Positions 13,447 through 24,859 of a DNA stretch of 64,000 nucleotides are shown here, in pieces (position 1 is the first letter of the stretch; every line of letters starts with the position of its first letter). Below the pieces are notes generated by a model that ran no database searches, was not told where the DNA came from, and saw only the letters and a list, made by a program, of their open reading frames with translations. Source of the stretch: Ailanthus altissimus (Eukaryota; Streptophyta; Magnoliopsida; Sapindales; Simaroubaceae); contig OX327703.1 in assembly GCA_946807835.1 (NCBI GenBank), positions 2,177,501 to 2,241,500 of the forward strand, written 5' to 3'. The position numbers and the translations under genes are program-made.

Positions 13447-13451
13447 CTGTG

Positions 13452-15612
13452 TGTTGGGTTGTGTTGTACAATTACTAAAGTGCTTGCATGTGGGTTGTGT
13501 TCATCATATAACAAACATACATATCTCATACATATATGTGCACAACGGAAGATTAGATACAATGAACACATAAAATACATATTTAATAAACTGAAATTCG
13601 AGATTGAGAAATATCACCAATAAAGCCTTTGGATTAATTTTGCTTGAAGTCCACCATGAAATGAATTTTTGATCAATCCTAGCAATCAACAAGGGTGGGT
13701 TTGATTGTCTAGAATGGCAGTATGTTAATCCAGCCTTTTGTTTAACTCTTAAACATTATTCAAAGTTAAACTATTTTACTTAATTAATTTTGTTTTTCCT
13801 TTTATTCAACTCTTGAATAAATAAAACAAATATCATTTTTAGTTATTACATTTAGTAACCATTAATTCAATTTGTTTTGTTATTCTAACACTTAAAACAC
13901 AAAACAAAGAATTTCAATTTCTCAAATTGAAATGGCTCCCAAAAATGCAAAACCTATAAACTAAAAATTATTGATTTTCAATTTTATTTCACTTTATATA
14001 CTAATGCATTAATTTCAAACTCATTTGAATTTCATTTGCATTTAATTTGACTTAACCTAACCTTAGTTAGATTATTTTAACTTAACCCTTAAGTTAATAA
14101 ATATTTAATTATTCTAACTATAGTTAACTAACTTAACCATAATTAGATTAACTTTTACTTAACCATTAAGTAAAGTTAACTAACTTAACCATATGATTAA
14201 CCTTTAATTATAGTTAAGTTAAATCATTTATTTAATAATTAAATAAATAAATATTTATTCTTATTATTTAACAATTAAATAATCATAAAGTGAAATTACT
14301 TTTATATCCTTACTAGGTTACTAAGTTAACCTAAAGTGGGTCCCACCATTTAACCATATACTTTAGTTAACGTAACCTTAGTAAATTGTTGAATTATACT
14401 GTATTGAACAATTCAATACGGTACTCTGCCTAAGTGCTCAAAGAGTACATTTCATATTGGGACTCTCTAGGTCCACACCCGATTTGTCAAATGGAACTAT
14501 TCTATTAATTCGTAATTGATGCCCTACGCACACGTTACGAATATTACAAATCAGCGTGTCAAACCATACAAGTTGAGATCATAACGTATACGTATAATCC
14601 TTCCATCATTTATACCCTGGATGTGCGGGGATATAGATCAGCACCGTCAAATCCCCATTTGCTCATCTATAATCTTATCTCCAGATTCGTATCTCGATAA
14701 ACAATATACGCAAACACTTTTGCTATATTGTTTAACCCTGTGGGAAACTCTTTTCCCGGGTTTATGCTTGTGGCCACAAGACTTTATGAAATACAATCTC
14801 AGAGCATCGAATATACAACTTACCTACGCAAGTTGACAGATCTCGTATCTACGCACATCGAACTCCATGAGCATCGGACCATACCCAGCGACACATAGCA
14901 GTCAGACCATGAAAGGTCTCTGACATATGTGGAACCAAAGCATGATGGATCACTCACAAAACCACCGTGGCGCTCAGGTCAAAGGACCACGAATACTACT
15001 CAACTCGAGAGGACCTTCCTTTGACGGTCTCATAGGATATCTATTGGGGTCCTCATAAGTCTATTCTGTATCCAGTCCTGACTGGATACCCGCATGCCTA
15101 TACAAGCTCTAAGCTCATGGCCAGCTAAAAATAGCCATCTGAACCAGTCAGATATATGCATACACTAATCTATATAAAGTGAATCACCGATAGACCAGTA
15201 TTGGTGATTATAGATCAGGAATATTATCTTTAAGACACACTTACATAATGATATTTCTTAACACCTATTACAACTCTTTACAACTATATCATTACAAGTA
15301 TGCTCTCAAGTCTTTGTCCCATTATAGACAAAGTTCTAACTCTTATACCTCGCTGACTTTTATAACTTGCTAATGCTTAACAGTGCTAACTCTTAGCATT
15401 TATAACTCTCAGCTTTGCTAACTATTAGTTTTGGTCTAAACTCCTTTAGACCAGATCTGAACTCTTTCAGATCTTACCGTGTCTATAATGTTACAAGCAT
15501 TCTACCATATGAATATGATATTAAATATCTTTATTCGAAATGTTTATTGTATAAATATTAACAATTAATATTCATACAATATTGGAATGGCACGTGAGCA
15601 CCAGCTCTAACA
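13452..15612 (-). repeat. Solo LTR of a Ty1/copia family (same family as 55891-64000)
   Basis: The 2161-bp segment has TG...CA ends (TGTTGGGTTG on the plus strand, TAACA at 15612). It is flanked by ctgtg (13447-13451) and ctatg (15613-15617), a 5-bp duplication with one mismatch. It interrupts the chromovirus integrase between the 'EAHS' and 'PYIVH' codons. Its reverse complement aligns with the LTR at 55891-58419 and the partial LTR at 62872-64000; shared text includes 'cccacaatatgaga' and 'tagtatttatacaataaa'-like strings. No internal region is present. The short frames at 13414-13692 and 14621-14836 are not genes. Confidence 0.85.
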
Positions 15613-17214
15613 CTATGAGCTTCAGTCAATATCTCATTTTTTAACTCATAATTATTATGCACACAAAGTATACCTTCAAAATGTAGAACTCTATCATAAA
15701 AAATAGGAAAGCTATGCCTTTTACCTAATAGAATTTCTTTCATAATTTTCTTCAGATGCACATCACTACCTTGTGCTTCTTAATTAGGGTAGGCTGAATG
15801 GACATACTTGCAACATAAGCCCTATCATTGGATCTTACCACTTCAATGCCAAGCTTTTCTAAATCCAACAAAATTTGCTTTCCAGTTGTCAAAAGTGCTG
15901 CCATATGTGCTGAAGATTTCCTACTCAAAGCATCTGCTACAACATCAGCTTTTCTCGGATGGTAGTTAATCACATAGTTATAATCCTTGACTAGTTCCAA
16001 CCATCGACGTTGCCTCATATTTAAATCCTTTTGAGTAAAGAAGTATTTAAGGCTTTTGTGGTCTGTGTAAATTTCACACCTTTCTCCATAAAGATAATGC
16101 CTCCAAATTTTAAGAGCAAAAACTACTACAGCCAACTCTAAATCATGAGTAGGGTAATTCTGCTCATAACTCTTTAGTTGTCGTGATGCATATGCCACTA
16201 CCTTTCTATTCTACATTAATACACACCTAAGCCCTTTCTTGGAAGCATCACTATAAATCACAAATCCAGCAGAAGTAGAAAGAATGGTTAGTATGGGAGT
16301 AGATACTAACTGATGCTTGAGTTCTTGAAAACTTTTCTCACATTCGTTTGACCACTGAAACTTGACATTCTTTCTTGTCAATTGAGTTAAAGGTGAAGCT
16401 ATCTTAGAGAATCCTTCAACAAACCATTTTTAATATCCTGCTAGCCCAAGGAAACTCCGAACTTCCCCAACATTAGTTGGTCTGGACCAATTTATCACTG
16501 TTACAATTTTGCTTAGATCCACTGAAATTCCCTTTGAGGAAACAACATGTCCCAAAAATACCATTCGATCTAGATAGAATTCACATTTCTTGAATTTTAC
16601 ATAAAGTAGTTTTTCTCTTAACACTTATAGGACTTTTCTTAAGTGTTCTTTATGTTCTCCCTTACTCTGAGAATACACTAAGATGTCATCAATGAACACA
16701 ATAACAAACCTATCTAAATCCTTGAATAGTCTATTCATTATATCAATAAAGGCAGTAGGTGCATTTGTCAACCCAAATGGCATCACAATAAACTCATAAT
16801 GCCTATATCTGGTACGGAATGTAGTCTTCAGAATGTCTTCTTTCTTGATCTTCAATTGATGATAGCCAGATCGAAGATCAATTTTTGAGAACACACAAGC
16901 TTATTGTAACTGATTGAATAAATCATCGATTCTTGGAACAGGATATTTATTCTTCACAGTCACACGGTTCAACTCTCGATAATCAATGCATAGTCTCATT
17001 GAATCATCCTTCTTTTTAACAAAAAGAACTTGAGCACCCCAAGGTGAAACACTCGGGCGAATAAACCCATTCTCAAGTAATTTATGTAGTTGTTCCTTTA
17101 ACTCTTTAAGCTCTACTGGTGCCATTTGATAAGGTGTTTTAGATATAGGACTGGTTCCTGGCAAAAGTTCTATAGTGAATTCGATCTCTCGATATGGTGA
17201 AACTCCAGGTAAAT
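15613..17214 (-). pseudogene. Reverse transcriptase, RNase H and integrase start of the old chromovirus
   Basis: Read from 17214 downward: [22 protein letters not shown], the RT fingers ([20 protein letters not shown]), [21 protein letters not shown], the catalytic FIDDILVYS (about 16700), the RT thumb [12 protein letters not shown], RNase [18 protein letters not shown] with [14 protein letters not shown], and the zinc-binding integrase start (15740-15613). Stops near 16900, 16625 and 16430 separate the blocks. The domain continues on the far side of the Athila-like element, where 29269 upward reads NEFIDVFPDDL, so protease and RT were one polyprotein. Confidence 0.85.
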
Positions 17215-18652
17215 TGATGAACACTTGAAATTACACATTTAATAAGAATTTTACATGATTATTTTGTATTACTAGTGTATTTAATTTTCTTAACTTAAGT
17301 ATGTTTACAATATTGTACTTAATTATCTTATAACTGTTTTGTGCCAGGTTCGGTAAAATGGGCATAACTTTCTACCTAAAGATCCAATTGAGGTGATTCT
17401 TAATCCTGTGCAGAGATGACTCAATGGGATAATATATTGTATTTCACAAAGCATTGGAAATTCGAGTGTTTAGAGGGTGAAAATTGGCCTAGAAAAGAAT
17501 TGATCTGCAGTACAGGCCCAGTTTGAACAGTTATCAGTATTTGGCCCATAACTATAGAAATACATATCCAATACGTATGAACTCAATCAATTTGGAAAGA
17601 TAAGAGACTTATCTACAACTTTTATGTTTTGAGTGACAGCTAATTCGGATCACATCAATTCTAAATTGGATAATCAAGTGGGTGCCCAAGTGATAATGAA
17701 TGCAAATTATTTTGCCACCATTCTTGACTTTCATCAACCAAGTGGTTCCCTCCAAATTTGTCTCGATTTATCCATGTTTTTCTATAAATAGGTGGCTTGT
17801 TTATGCCTAAAGAATGTAATTAGAAAGTTAGAATTTAGTTCAAAATACTTTTCCTTTGTATCCATTTCCTTGTACTATTATTTCTCTTGTTTACTATTAA
17901 GTCATGTTATTTCTTCTTTCATTTCTTTTCTTTTCATTTAGTTTTATTATGTCCAAATAATTTTGTTTAAGCTAAGGTGAAAGGGTGAAGCTCTTGGCAA
18001 GGTAATAAGATATGTTTAATATTTATTCATGAATTTAATGCTTCATTTTTAAGTTATGCAAATTTATATATGATGTATTTATTTTGTTTGTAGAATTAAT
18101 ACCATTTCTTCTAAAGTAGTGATTCTTGATTTATTATTGACAAACTTAATACTTGGCACAATAAATTCTTGAAACCATTTACAAGATTTGGTTTATATAA
18201 CCTTTCTTGTAAAGTGGGAGTCTTAATTTATTGTAGACAAATATAAAGATTGGCATAATAAATACTTGAACCCATTTATAAGATTTTGTGTATAATAATT
18301 GAAAGAAATAAATACTAATCAATATATAAATGATAATGAACTTTAATTGCTATATTTTCCGGTTGGAACCTCCTTTGTGTGAGGATTCCAATTGAGTTAT
18401 AAAAAAATAAAAAGTTAAATATATTCTTACTTCTTATGCCAAGAGTGAATCCCCGTAATCTTAGCTTTTTATTTGAATTGGTTAATTGAAATAATATTTA
18501 CAAACATCTTATACTGCATTAATTATCTTTAAAGTGTTTATAATTTGTAATTTTAATTTTACTTCCCTGTGGATCGACCCCGTTCTCATCGGGTTATTTA
18601 TTACTTCGACAATCCTGCACTTGGGAATAACTTCTATATTCTGGACGTGTCA
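17215..18652 (+). repeat. 5' LTR of the Athila-like element
   Basis: Begins TGATGAACAC and ends GGACGTGTCA. A TATA box (TATAAATA, 17783-17790) puts the probable transcription start near 17815, so U3 is about 600 bp. 1438 bp long, the same as the 3' LTR. All the differences from the 3' LTR that I found lie in the first 450 bp. Confidence 0.95.
17783..17790 (+). promoter_or_regulatory. TATA box of the 5' LTR
   Basis: TATAAATA in an AT-rich context, identical at the corresponding place in the 3' LTR (near 28400). It is the expected core promoter for the genomic RNA of the element. Confidence 0.7.
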
Positions 18653-18658
18653 AGTTTT

Positions 18659-18676
18659 TGGCGCCGTTGCCGGGGA
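18659..18676 (+). other. Primer binding site, tRNA-Asp type
   Basis: TGGCGCCGTTGCCGGGGA lies six bases after the 5' LTR and is complementary to the 3' end of plant tRNA-Asp(GUC) including CCA. A tRNA-Asp primer is common in Athila-type elements. Confidence 0.85.
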
Positions 18677-18726
18677 GGTAACGTTAATATTTTGTTTTGT
18701 TATTGTTTGTTTGTTTATTTTATTTT

Positions 18727-19027
18727 CATGGAAGGCTGAGCCTCCTACTTGTTATTTATTATTCGTTTTATTTATTTATTTATTTATTTATTTTTTCATG
18801 GAAGGCCGAGCCTCCTAAAGTACTTTATTATTATTCTGTTTTTATTTTCGCGGAAGGCTGAGCCTCCTACTCTTTATTTCGTTTATTTATTATTTTTTAC
18901 TTTTTATTTTAATTTTTTTTTTTTTAATTTTCATGGAAGGCCGAGCCTCCTAACGTACTTTACTTTATTTATTATTCGCCTTTTATTTTCGCTTTTTTTT
19001 TATTTTAATGGAAGGCTAAGCCTCCTA
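18727..19027 (+). repeat. Five dispersed copies of a palindromic motif in the leader
   Basis: A 21-base motif centred on GGAAGGCTGAGCCTCCTA occurs at 18727-18747, 18797-18817, 18849-18869, 18932-18952 and 19007-19027, separated by T-rich spacers. Its core AGGC-yrA-GCCT is self-complementary and can form a 4-bp stem with a 3-base loop; only the loop bases vary (TGA, CGA, TGA, CGA, TAA). Apparent reading frames over this stretch (18534-19042) come from the T-rich spacers and are not genes. Confidence 0.85.
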
Positions 19028-19210
19028 CTATTTATTTATTAACTTTTTATTATATAATCTAACATCACTAATCTAACTTCTAATTATTTATCTTTATTTT
19101 GCTTTTAGTTTTACATATTTTATTTACTTGTGTGTAATATTTTATTTTATTTACCTGTGTTTAATATTTTATTTGTATTATTGTTATTGTATTTTGTTTT
19201 GTTTCTTTTT

Positions 19211-21691
19211 ATGAGCGGTTGGTTTCGAGATCCTAATTCTCATCGTTTAGTAAAAGGTAATTTCAAAACTTCCTTTGATAATTTGTTAGATTCTCCTTCA
19301 TCTTCTCATTCTTCACCAAGTAACACCATGAGTGAAAATCAAATTGAGGGACTCATAGACCCAGGGGACAATCAGTCCCAACATAATGACCATAACCGAC
19401 CTAGGACACTTAGAGACTATATGAACCCTACACGAACCGGTGCACCATCTTGCTTAATTTTTCCACCGGATGCAACGTATTTTAATTTTAAGCCAGGCAT
19501 TATCCAACTTTTACCAACTTTTCATGGCTTAGATGCAGAGAACCCTTATCTACATCTAAGAGAATTTGAAGAAGTGTGTAACACGTATAATGATCAAAAT
19601 TGTAGCATGAACACAATTCGACTTAAGCTTTTCCCTTTTTCTTTAAAAGATAAAGCTAAAACATGGCTACAAAACTTTAGGCCAGGATCCATTTCTTTAT
19701 GGGACGAGATGCAACAACAATTCCTGAAAAAGTTTTTTCCCTCCCATAGAATAAATTCTTTCAAAAGACAAATCACCACTTTTGCCCAAAAACCAGGAGA
19801 GACCCTTTACCAATGTTGGGAAAGGTATAAAGAATTACTTAATACCTGTCCCCATCATGGTTTTGAAACATGGAGAGTAGTCTCAAATTTCTATGAGGGC
19901 TTAACACCCCAAGTTAGGCAAATGGTAGAAATGATGTGTAATGGAACATTTGAGGAAAAAGACCCAGAAGAGGCAATGAACTATCTTGACTTACTAGCAG
20001 AAAATGCTCAAAATTGGGACACTGCTGGTACCTGTGAGGCACCTAGCAAAAATCAAACCACTACATCTAGTGGGGGTATTTATCATCTTAAGGAAGACCA
20101 TGACCTTCAAGCCAAATTAGCATCCCTTGCTAGAAAAGTCGAAACCTTAGAAATGAAAAAGAGTGGTCAAATAAAATCTGTTCAAGAAATTGTGTGTCAC
20201 ATTTGTGAAACCCATGATCACCCTACCAATGATTGCCCAACTTTGCCTGCATTTAGGGAATGTCTCCATGAACAAGCCAATGTTTTAAACACGTTCAAAC
20301 GGTCAAACAATAACCCATATTCACAAAACTATAATCCTGGATGGCGAAATCACCCGAATTTTAGTTGGAGGAATGACACTCAAGCACAGGCTTCGCAACC
20401 ACCTTTCCAACCACACCAAAACTTTCAAAATCATCAAGGTTATGCACCATATGTCCCACCTCCTAGGAAAAATCTTGAAGAAACCTTGCATACATTCATT
20501 GAAAAACAAGAGTCTGTTAATTCTCAAAATGCTCAAACATTTGCTGATTTGAAAGATACTCTTGCTAAATTTGCATCTGCACTGAACATTCATGAGAAAG
20601 GAAAATTTCCTTCTCAACCACAGCCAAACCCCAAAGGACAACATAACTCAAATGCATGTAGTTCAGGAAGCCAACACATGGATCAAGTTAAAGCAGTTAT
20701 CACTCTTCGGAGTGGTAAAATTGTTGAAAAAGAAATTCCTAAACCTCACGAGAGCGATGAATCAATCTCTAAGGGCAAGGAAAGTGTTGAACCTACACTT
20801 AATGAAGAAAACACCAAACCTTCACCTCCACCCCCATTTCCTCATGCATTACGTAATACTAAGAAGATGAATCACAATCCTGAAATTTTTGAAATCTTCA
20901 AACAGGTAAAAGTTAATATTCCTTTACTGGATGCTATTAAACAGGTTCCATCTTATGCAAAATTTTTGAAAGACTTATGCACAGTAAAAAGAAAACTGAA
21001 TGTGAAAAAGAAAGCATTTTTAGCTGAACAAGTAAGTGCCATTCTTCAGAACAATAATTCTTTGAAATATAAAGACCCTGGTTGTCCTACAATTTCATGT
21101 ATTATTGGAAGTCATAAAATTGAACAAGCCTTACTTGATCTTGGTGCTAGTGTGAATTTATTGCCGTATTCAGTTTATCAGCAGCTCAATCTCAGGGAGT
21201 TAAAATCAACATCTGTAACTCTTTTACTTGCTGATAGATCAATAAAAGTACCAAGAGGGACAGTGGAGGATGTCTTAGTTCAAGTTGATAAATTCATATA
21301 TCCTGTGGATTTTATCGTCTTGGACACAGAACCTGTCAAAGGATGTAATCCGATACCTGTTATTTTAGGTCGTCCATTTTTAGCAACTTCTAACGCTTTG
21401 ATTAATTGCAGGAATGGAGTAATGAAGCTTTCATTCGGAAACATGACACTTAAACTCAATGTTTTTAATATGTGTAAGCAACCATATGAAGAGGAGGATG
21501 AAAGTGAAGAAGGTGACATGATTGAAACAATTGTGGAGGATCATATTCAAAAAGGGAGTTCTACCGATCCCTTAGAAATGTGTTTAATAAATTCATTTGA
21601 GTCAAATATACAATTAGATCCTGAAATCTCTGACATATGTTCTTTACTTGACTGTGCACAGGTGATTGAAAATAAAAGATGGAAACTATAG
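19211..21691 (+). CDS. Gag and protease of the Athila-like element
   Basis: ATG at 19211 gives an 826-codon frame; the frame is also open upstream of this ATG, but only from a non-ATG codon and through low-complexity leader. Residues about 75-280 are the retrotransposon gag domain (PTFHGLDAENPYLHLREFEE, LKDKAKTWLQNF, FKRQITTFAQKPGETLYQCW). Near residue 330 there is a cysteine/histidine cluster (CHICETHDHPTNDC) that acts as the nucleocapsid zinc knuckle. A low-complexity Asn/Gln/Pro stretch follows. The aspartic protease starts near 620, with active-site DLGAS at 643 and ILGRPFLAT near 720; DLG instead of DTG is usual in this lineage. The frame ends with TAG at 21689-21691 and continues open in the same frame as pol. 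It forms particles and matures the polyprotein in the cytoplasm. Confidence 0.9.
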   Translation: MSGWFRDPNSHRLVKGNFKTSFDNLLDSPSSSHSSPSNTMSENQIEGLIDPGDNQSQHNDHNRPRTLRDYMNPTRTGAPSCLIFPPDATYFNFKPGIIQLLPTFHGLDAENPYLHLREFEEVCNTYNDQNCSMNTIRLKLFPFSLKDKAKTWLQNFRPGSISLWDEMQQQFLKKFFPSHRINSFKRQITTFAQKPGETLYQCWERYKELLNTCPHHGFETWRVVSNFYEGLTPQVRQMVEMMCNGTFEEKDPEEAMNYLDLLAENAQNWDTAGTCEAPSKNQTTTSSGGIYHLKEDHDLQAKLASLARKVETLEMKKSGQIKSVQEIVCHICETHDHPTNDCPTLPAFRECLHEQANVLNTFKRSNNNPYSQNYNPGWRNHPNFSWRNDTQAQASQPPFQPHQNFQNHQGYAPYVPPPRKNLEETLHTFIEKQESVNSQNAQTFADLKDTLAKFASALNIHEKGKFPSQPQPNPKGQHNSNACSSGSQHMDQVKAVITLRSGKIVEKEIPKPHESDESISKGKESVEPTLNEENTKPSPPPPFPHALRNTKKMNHNPEIFEIFKQVKVNIPLLDAIKQVPSYAKFLKDLCTVKRKLNVKKKAFLAEQVSAILQNNNSLKYKDPGCPTISCIIGSHKIEQALLDLGASVNLLPYSVYQQLNLRELKSTSVTLLLADRSIKVPRGTVEDVLVQVDKFIYPVDFIVLDTEPVKGCNPIPVILGRPFLATSNALINCRNGVMKLSFGNMTLKLNVFNMCKQPYEEEDESEEGDMIETIVEDHIQKGSSTDPLEMCLINSFESNIQLDPEISDICSLLDCAQVIENKRWKL

Positions 21692-24643
21692 TTTGAAGAA
21701 TTGGGAGAAAATGAGGATAAAAAGAACGAAATTTTAAAGTTGGAGTTAAAACCTCTGCCTGAAGGACTGAAATATGCATTTCTTGGAGAGAAACAAACTT
21801 ACCCGGTGGTAATCGCTTCTACACTCACAAGTGAACAAGAAGATAAGTTGATTGAATTATTGAAAATGCATAAAAATACAATTGGGTGGACTTTAAAAGA
21901 CATAAATGGTATTAATCCTTTGATTTGCACACATAGAATACACCTAGAGGATAATGCCAAAACTTCCCAACAACCTCAAAGGAGATTAAATCCACATATG
22001 AAAGAGGTAGTGAGAGCTGAAGTTCTCAAATTACTTGAAGTAAGAATTATCTATCCGATCTCAGATAGTAAGTGGGTAAGTCCTACTCAGGTAGTACCAA
22101 AAAAATCTGGAATCACAGTCATTGAAAATGAAAAAGGTGAGTTAATACCAACTCGAGTCTCATCTAGTTGGAGGATGTGCATAGATTATAGAAAATTGAA
22201 CTTGGCCACTAGAAAAGACCATTTTCCTTTACCATTCCTTGATCAGATTATAGAAAGAGTAGTAGGACATCCCTACTATTGCTTTCTAGATGGTTACTCT
22301 GGCTATTATCAAATTCCTATAGCACTAGAAGACCAAGAAAAGACTACATTCACATGTCCTTTTGGAACCTTTGCTTTTAAAAGAATGCCCTTTGGACTTT
22401 GTAATGCCCCAGCAACATTTCAAAGATGTATGTTAAGAATTTTTAGTGACATGATTGAGCATTATTTAGAAGTTTTTATGGATGATTTAATTGTGTTTGG
22501 AAATTCTTTTGATAATTGTCTTGAAAACTTAGAAAAGGTCTTAAAAAGATGTGAAGAAAAGAGTCTTGTATTGAACTGGGAAAAATGTCACTACATGGTT
22601 ACTTCTGGAATTGTTTTGGGACATATAGTATCTTCTAAAGGAATTGAAGTGGATAAGGCAAAAGTCGAACTCATTACACATTTGCCTCCACCAAAAACAG
22701 TCAGAGAAGTCCGATCCTTTTTAGGACATGCTGGATTCTATAGGAGGTTCATAAAAAACTTTAGTGCTATATCTAAACCTCTTTGTAACCTCTTAGCAAA
22801 AGATGTATCATTTAAGTGGACTCAAGAGTGTCAAAATTCATTTGAAAAATTAATTGGCCTCTTAACATCTGCTCTTATCATACAATCTCCTGACTGGTCT
22901 TTACCTTTTGAGCTCATGTGTGATGCTAGTGACTACGCTGTTGGTGCTGTATTAGGACAAAGAAAGGAAGGTAAATCCTATGTAATTTATTACGCGAGTA
23001 GAACTTTAAACAGTGCACAAATGAATTACACAACAACTGAAAAAGAACTACTTGCTGTAATATTTGCATTAGACAAATTTCGTTCTTACTTAATTGGTTC
23101 TTCAACTATTGTATTTACTGACCATGCTGCTGTAAGGTACTTAATGTCAAAACAAGATGCAAAACCAAGACTGATTCGATGGATTCTATTGCTTCAAGAA
23201 TTTATTATCACTATCAAGGATAAGAAGGGAGCTGAAAATGTTGTTGCAGATCACTTATCAAGACTCACACCAGATTCATCAACAGAAATAACACCTATTA
23301 ATGATGCTTTTCCCGATGAATTTTTATTTTCTACTGTTACAATGCCCTGGTATGCTAATATTGTTAATTTTCTTGTAACAGGAGAAATGCCACCTCAATG
23401 GAATGCTCAAGACAAAAGAAATTTTTTAACGGAGGTGAGAAAGTTTTATTGGGATGATCCTTATCTCTTTAAATATTGTCGTGATCAAATATTTCGAAGA
23501 TGCATACCCGACAATGAGGTAAATAAAGTTATTGAATTTTGTCATTCTGAAGCATGTGGGGGACATTTCTCATCAAAGAAAACAGCTGCAAAAATCTTGC
23601 AGTGTGGATTTTATTGGCCCACTTTATTTAAAGATACACATGCATTTTGTATAACTTGTGAAAATTGTCAAAAGTTGGGATCAATTTCAAAACGAAACAT
23701 GATGCCTTTGAACCCCATTTTTGTTATTGAAATCTTTGATTGTTGGGGGATAGATTTCATGGGACCATTTCCGTTATCATTTGGATTTACGTATATCTTA
23801 GTTGCAGTAGATTATGTCTCAAAATGGATTGAGGCTATTCCATGTCGACATAATGACCATAAAACAGTCATGAAATTTTTGAAAGAAAATATCTTAAGTC
23901 GATTTGGAATCCCTCGAGCCATTATAAGTGATGGGGGTAAGCATTTTTGTAATAGACCATTTGAAACATTAGTGAAAAAATATGGTATTACTCATAAAGT
24001 TGCCACCCCTTATCATCCTCAGACAAGTGGACAAGTTGAATTAGCAAATAGGGAGATAAAACAAATTTTAGAAAAAACTGTAAACCCAAATCGTAAAGAT
24101 TGGTCTTTAAGACTAAATGATGCACTGTGGGCTTATAGAACTGCTTTTAAAACTTCATTGGGTATGTCTCCCTATAGGATAGTTTATGGAAAACCTTGTC
24201 ACTTACCTATGGAACTTGAGCATAAAGCCTACTGGGCTATTAAAACTTTCAATGAAAATCTTGATTCTGCTGGACACATACGTAAATTACAAATAAATGA
24301 ACTTGAAGAATTGAGAAATGATGCATATGAGAATTCAAAAATTCATAAAGCTAAAATTAAAGCCTTTCATGATAAAAAAATTCAGAGAAAAACATTTGAC
24401 ACTGGTCAGAAGGTTTTGCTTTATAATTCTCGACTTCACATATTCCCTGGAAAATTAAGATCAAGATGGAGTGGCCCTTTTATTGTGAAACATGTGTACC
24501 CTTATGGAACAATTGACATTGAAAGTCCTAGAAATGGGAATGTGTTTAAGGTAAATGGGCAAAGACTCAAGCCGTTTCTAGAAAACCAAGCTTTTCATGA
24601 AGAATTTACATTCCTGTCGGATCCTTGTTACGAGACCAATTAA
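21692..24643 (+). CDS. Reverse transcriptase, RNase H and integrase of the Athila-like element
   Basis: 983 codons open in the same frame as gag-protease, separated from it only by TAG at 21689-21691; the next ATG codons are internal, so expression needs readthrough, or the stop is a mutation. The RT spans about residues 90-330 ([20 protein letters not shown], catalytic FMDDLIVFG near 264). RNase H follows ([40 protein letters not shown]). Integrase has the HHCC finger ([10 protein letters not shown] ... CITCENCQ), then the D,D,E core: [16 protein letters not shown] and [12 protein letters not shown], the last carrying the glutamate. A GPF-like module ([15 protein letters not shown]) ends the protein and no chromodomain is present, as expected for the Athila group. 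It copies the RNA and inserts the cDNA. All catalytic residues I can check are present. Confidence 0.92.
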   Translation, partial: FEELGENEDKKNEILKLELKPLPEGLKYAFLGEKQTYPVVIASTLTSEQEDKLIELLKMHKNTIGWTLKDINGINPLICTHRIHLEDNAKTSQQPQRRLNPHMKEVVRAEVLKLLEVRIIYPISDSKWVSPTQVVPKKSGITVIENEKGELIPTRVSSSWRMCIDYRKLNLATRKDHFPLPFLDQIIERVVGHPYYCFLDGYSGYYQIPIALEDQEKTTFTCPFGTFAFKRMPFGLCNAPATFQRCMLRIFSDMIEHYLEVFMDDLIVFGNSFDNCLENLEKVLKRCEEKSLVLNWEKCHYMVTSGIVLGHIVSSKGIEVDKAKVELITHLPPPKTVREVRSFLGHAGFYRRFIKNFSAISKPLCNLLAKDVSFKWTQECQNSFEKLIGLLTSALIIQSPDWSLPFELMCDASDYAVGAVLGQRKEGKSYVIYYASRTLNSAQMNYTTTEKELLAVIFALDKFRSYLIGSSTIVFTDHAAVRYLMSKQDAKPRLIRWILLLQEFIITIKDKKGAENVVADHLSRLTPDSSTEITPINDAFPDEFLFSTVTMPWYANIVNFLVTGEMPPQWNAQDKRNFLTEVRKFYWDDPYLFKYCRDQIFRRCIPDNEVNKVIEFCHSEACGGHFSSKKTAAKILQCGFYWPTLFKDTHAFCITCENCQKLGSISKRNMMPLNPIFVIEIFDCWGIDFMGPFPLSFGFTYILVAVDYVSKWIEAIPCRHNDHKTVMKFLKENILSRFGIPRAIISDGGKHFCNRPFETLVKKYGITHKVATPYHPQTSGQVELANREIKQILEKTVNPNRKDWSLRLNDALWAYRTAFKTSLGMSPYRIVYGKPCHLPMELEHKAYWAIKTFNENLDSAGHIRKLQINELEELRNDAYENSKIHKAKIKAFHDKKIQRKTFDTGQKVLLYNSRLHIFPGKLRSRWSGPFIVKHVYPYGTIDIESPRNGNVFKVNGQRLKPFLENQAFHEEFTFLSDPCYETN

Positions 24644-24859
24644 TCTTTGTTTTATATATTTACATATTTATATATATTTATTCTTCTTCTAACATTTTTT
24701 TTTACTTGCAGGCTAATTTAGTAGTTTTGTTAAAGTTTTGTTTTGCACCCCGGTTAAGCGGCGGATAACGGTACTCCGTGATATTTCAAATCGGTTTTGT
24801 CAGTTTCCCATAATTACTGATATCTTCTCTTCTTCCCCCTTTTTCTTAAAAAAAAAAAA

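Noticed and set aside
18727..19027. Regularly spaced repeats reminiscent of a CRISPR array
   Set aside because: Spacers are T-rich and similar to each other, the genome is a plant nuclear genome, and the repeats lie in the leader of an LTR retrotransposon.
18534..19042. Overlapping open frames of 94 and 97 codons rich in Phe/Leu/Tyr
   Set aside because: They cover the end of the LTR, the primer site and the T-rich leader with its repeats; the composition comes from TTT/TTA runs. The first frame also recurs in the 3' LTR, where it runs into unrelated sequence.
19130..19210. Gag start at 19130 with a hydrophobic N-terminal segment that looks like a signal peptide
   Set aside because: The first codon is GTG and the segment is translated leader T-runs; the first ATG in frame is 19211.
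24848..24859. A-run before the small ORF as the poly(A) tail of a retrogene insertion
   Set aside because: It lies upstream of the ORF on the coding strand and has no matching target duplication on the other side; a short A-run is common in this sequence.
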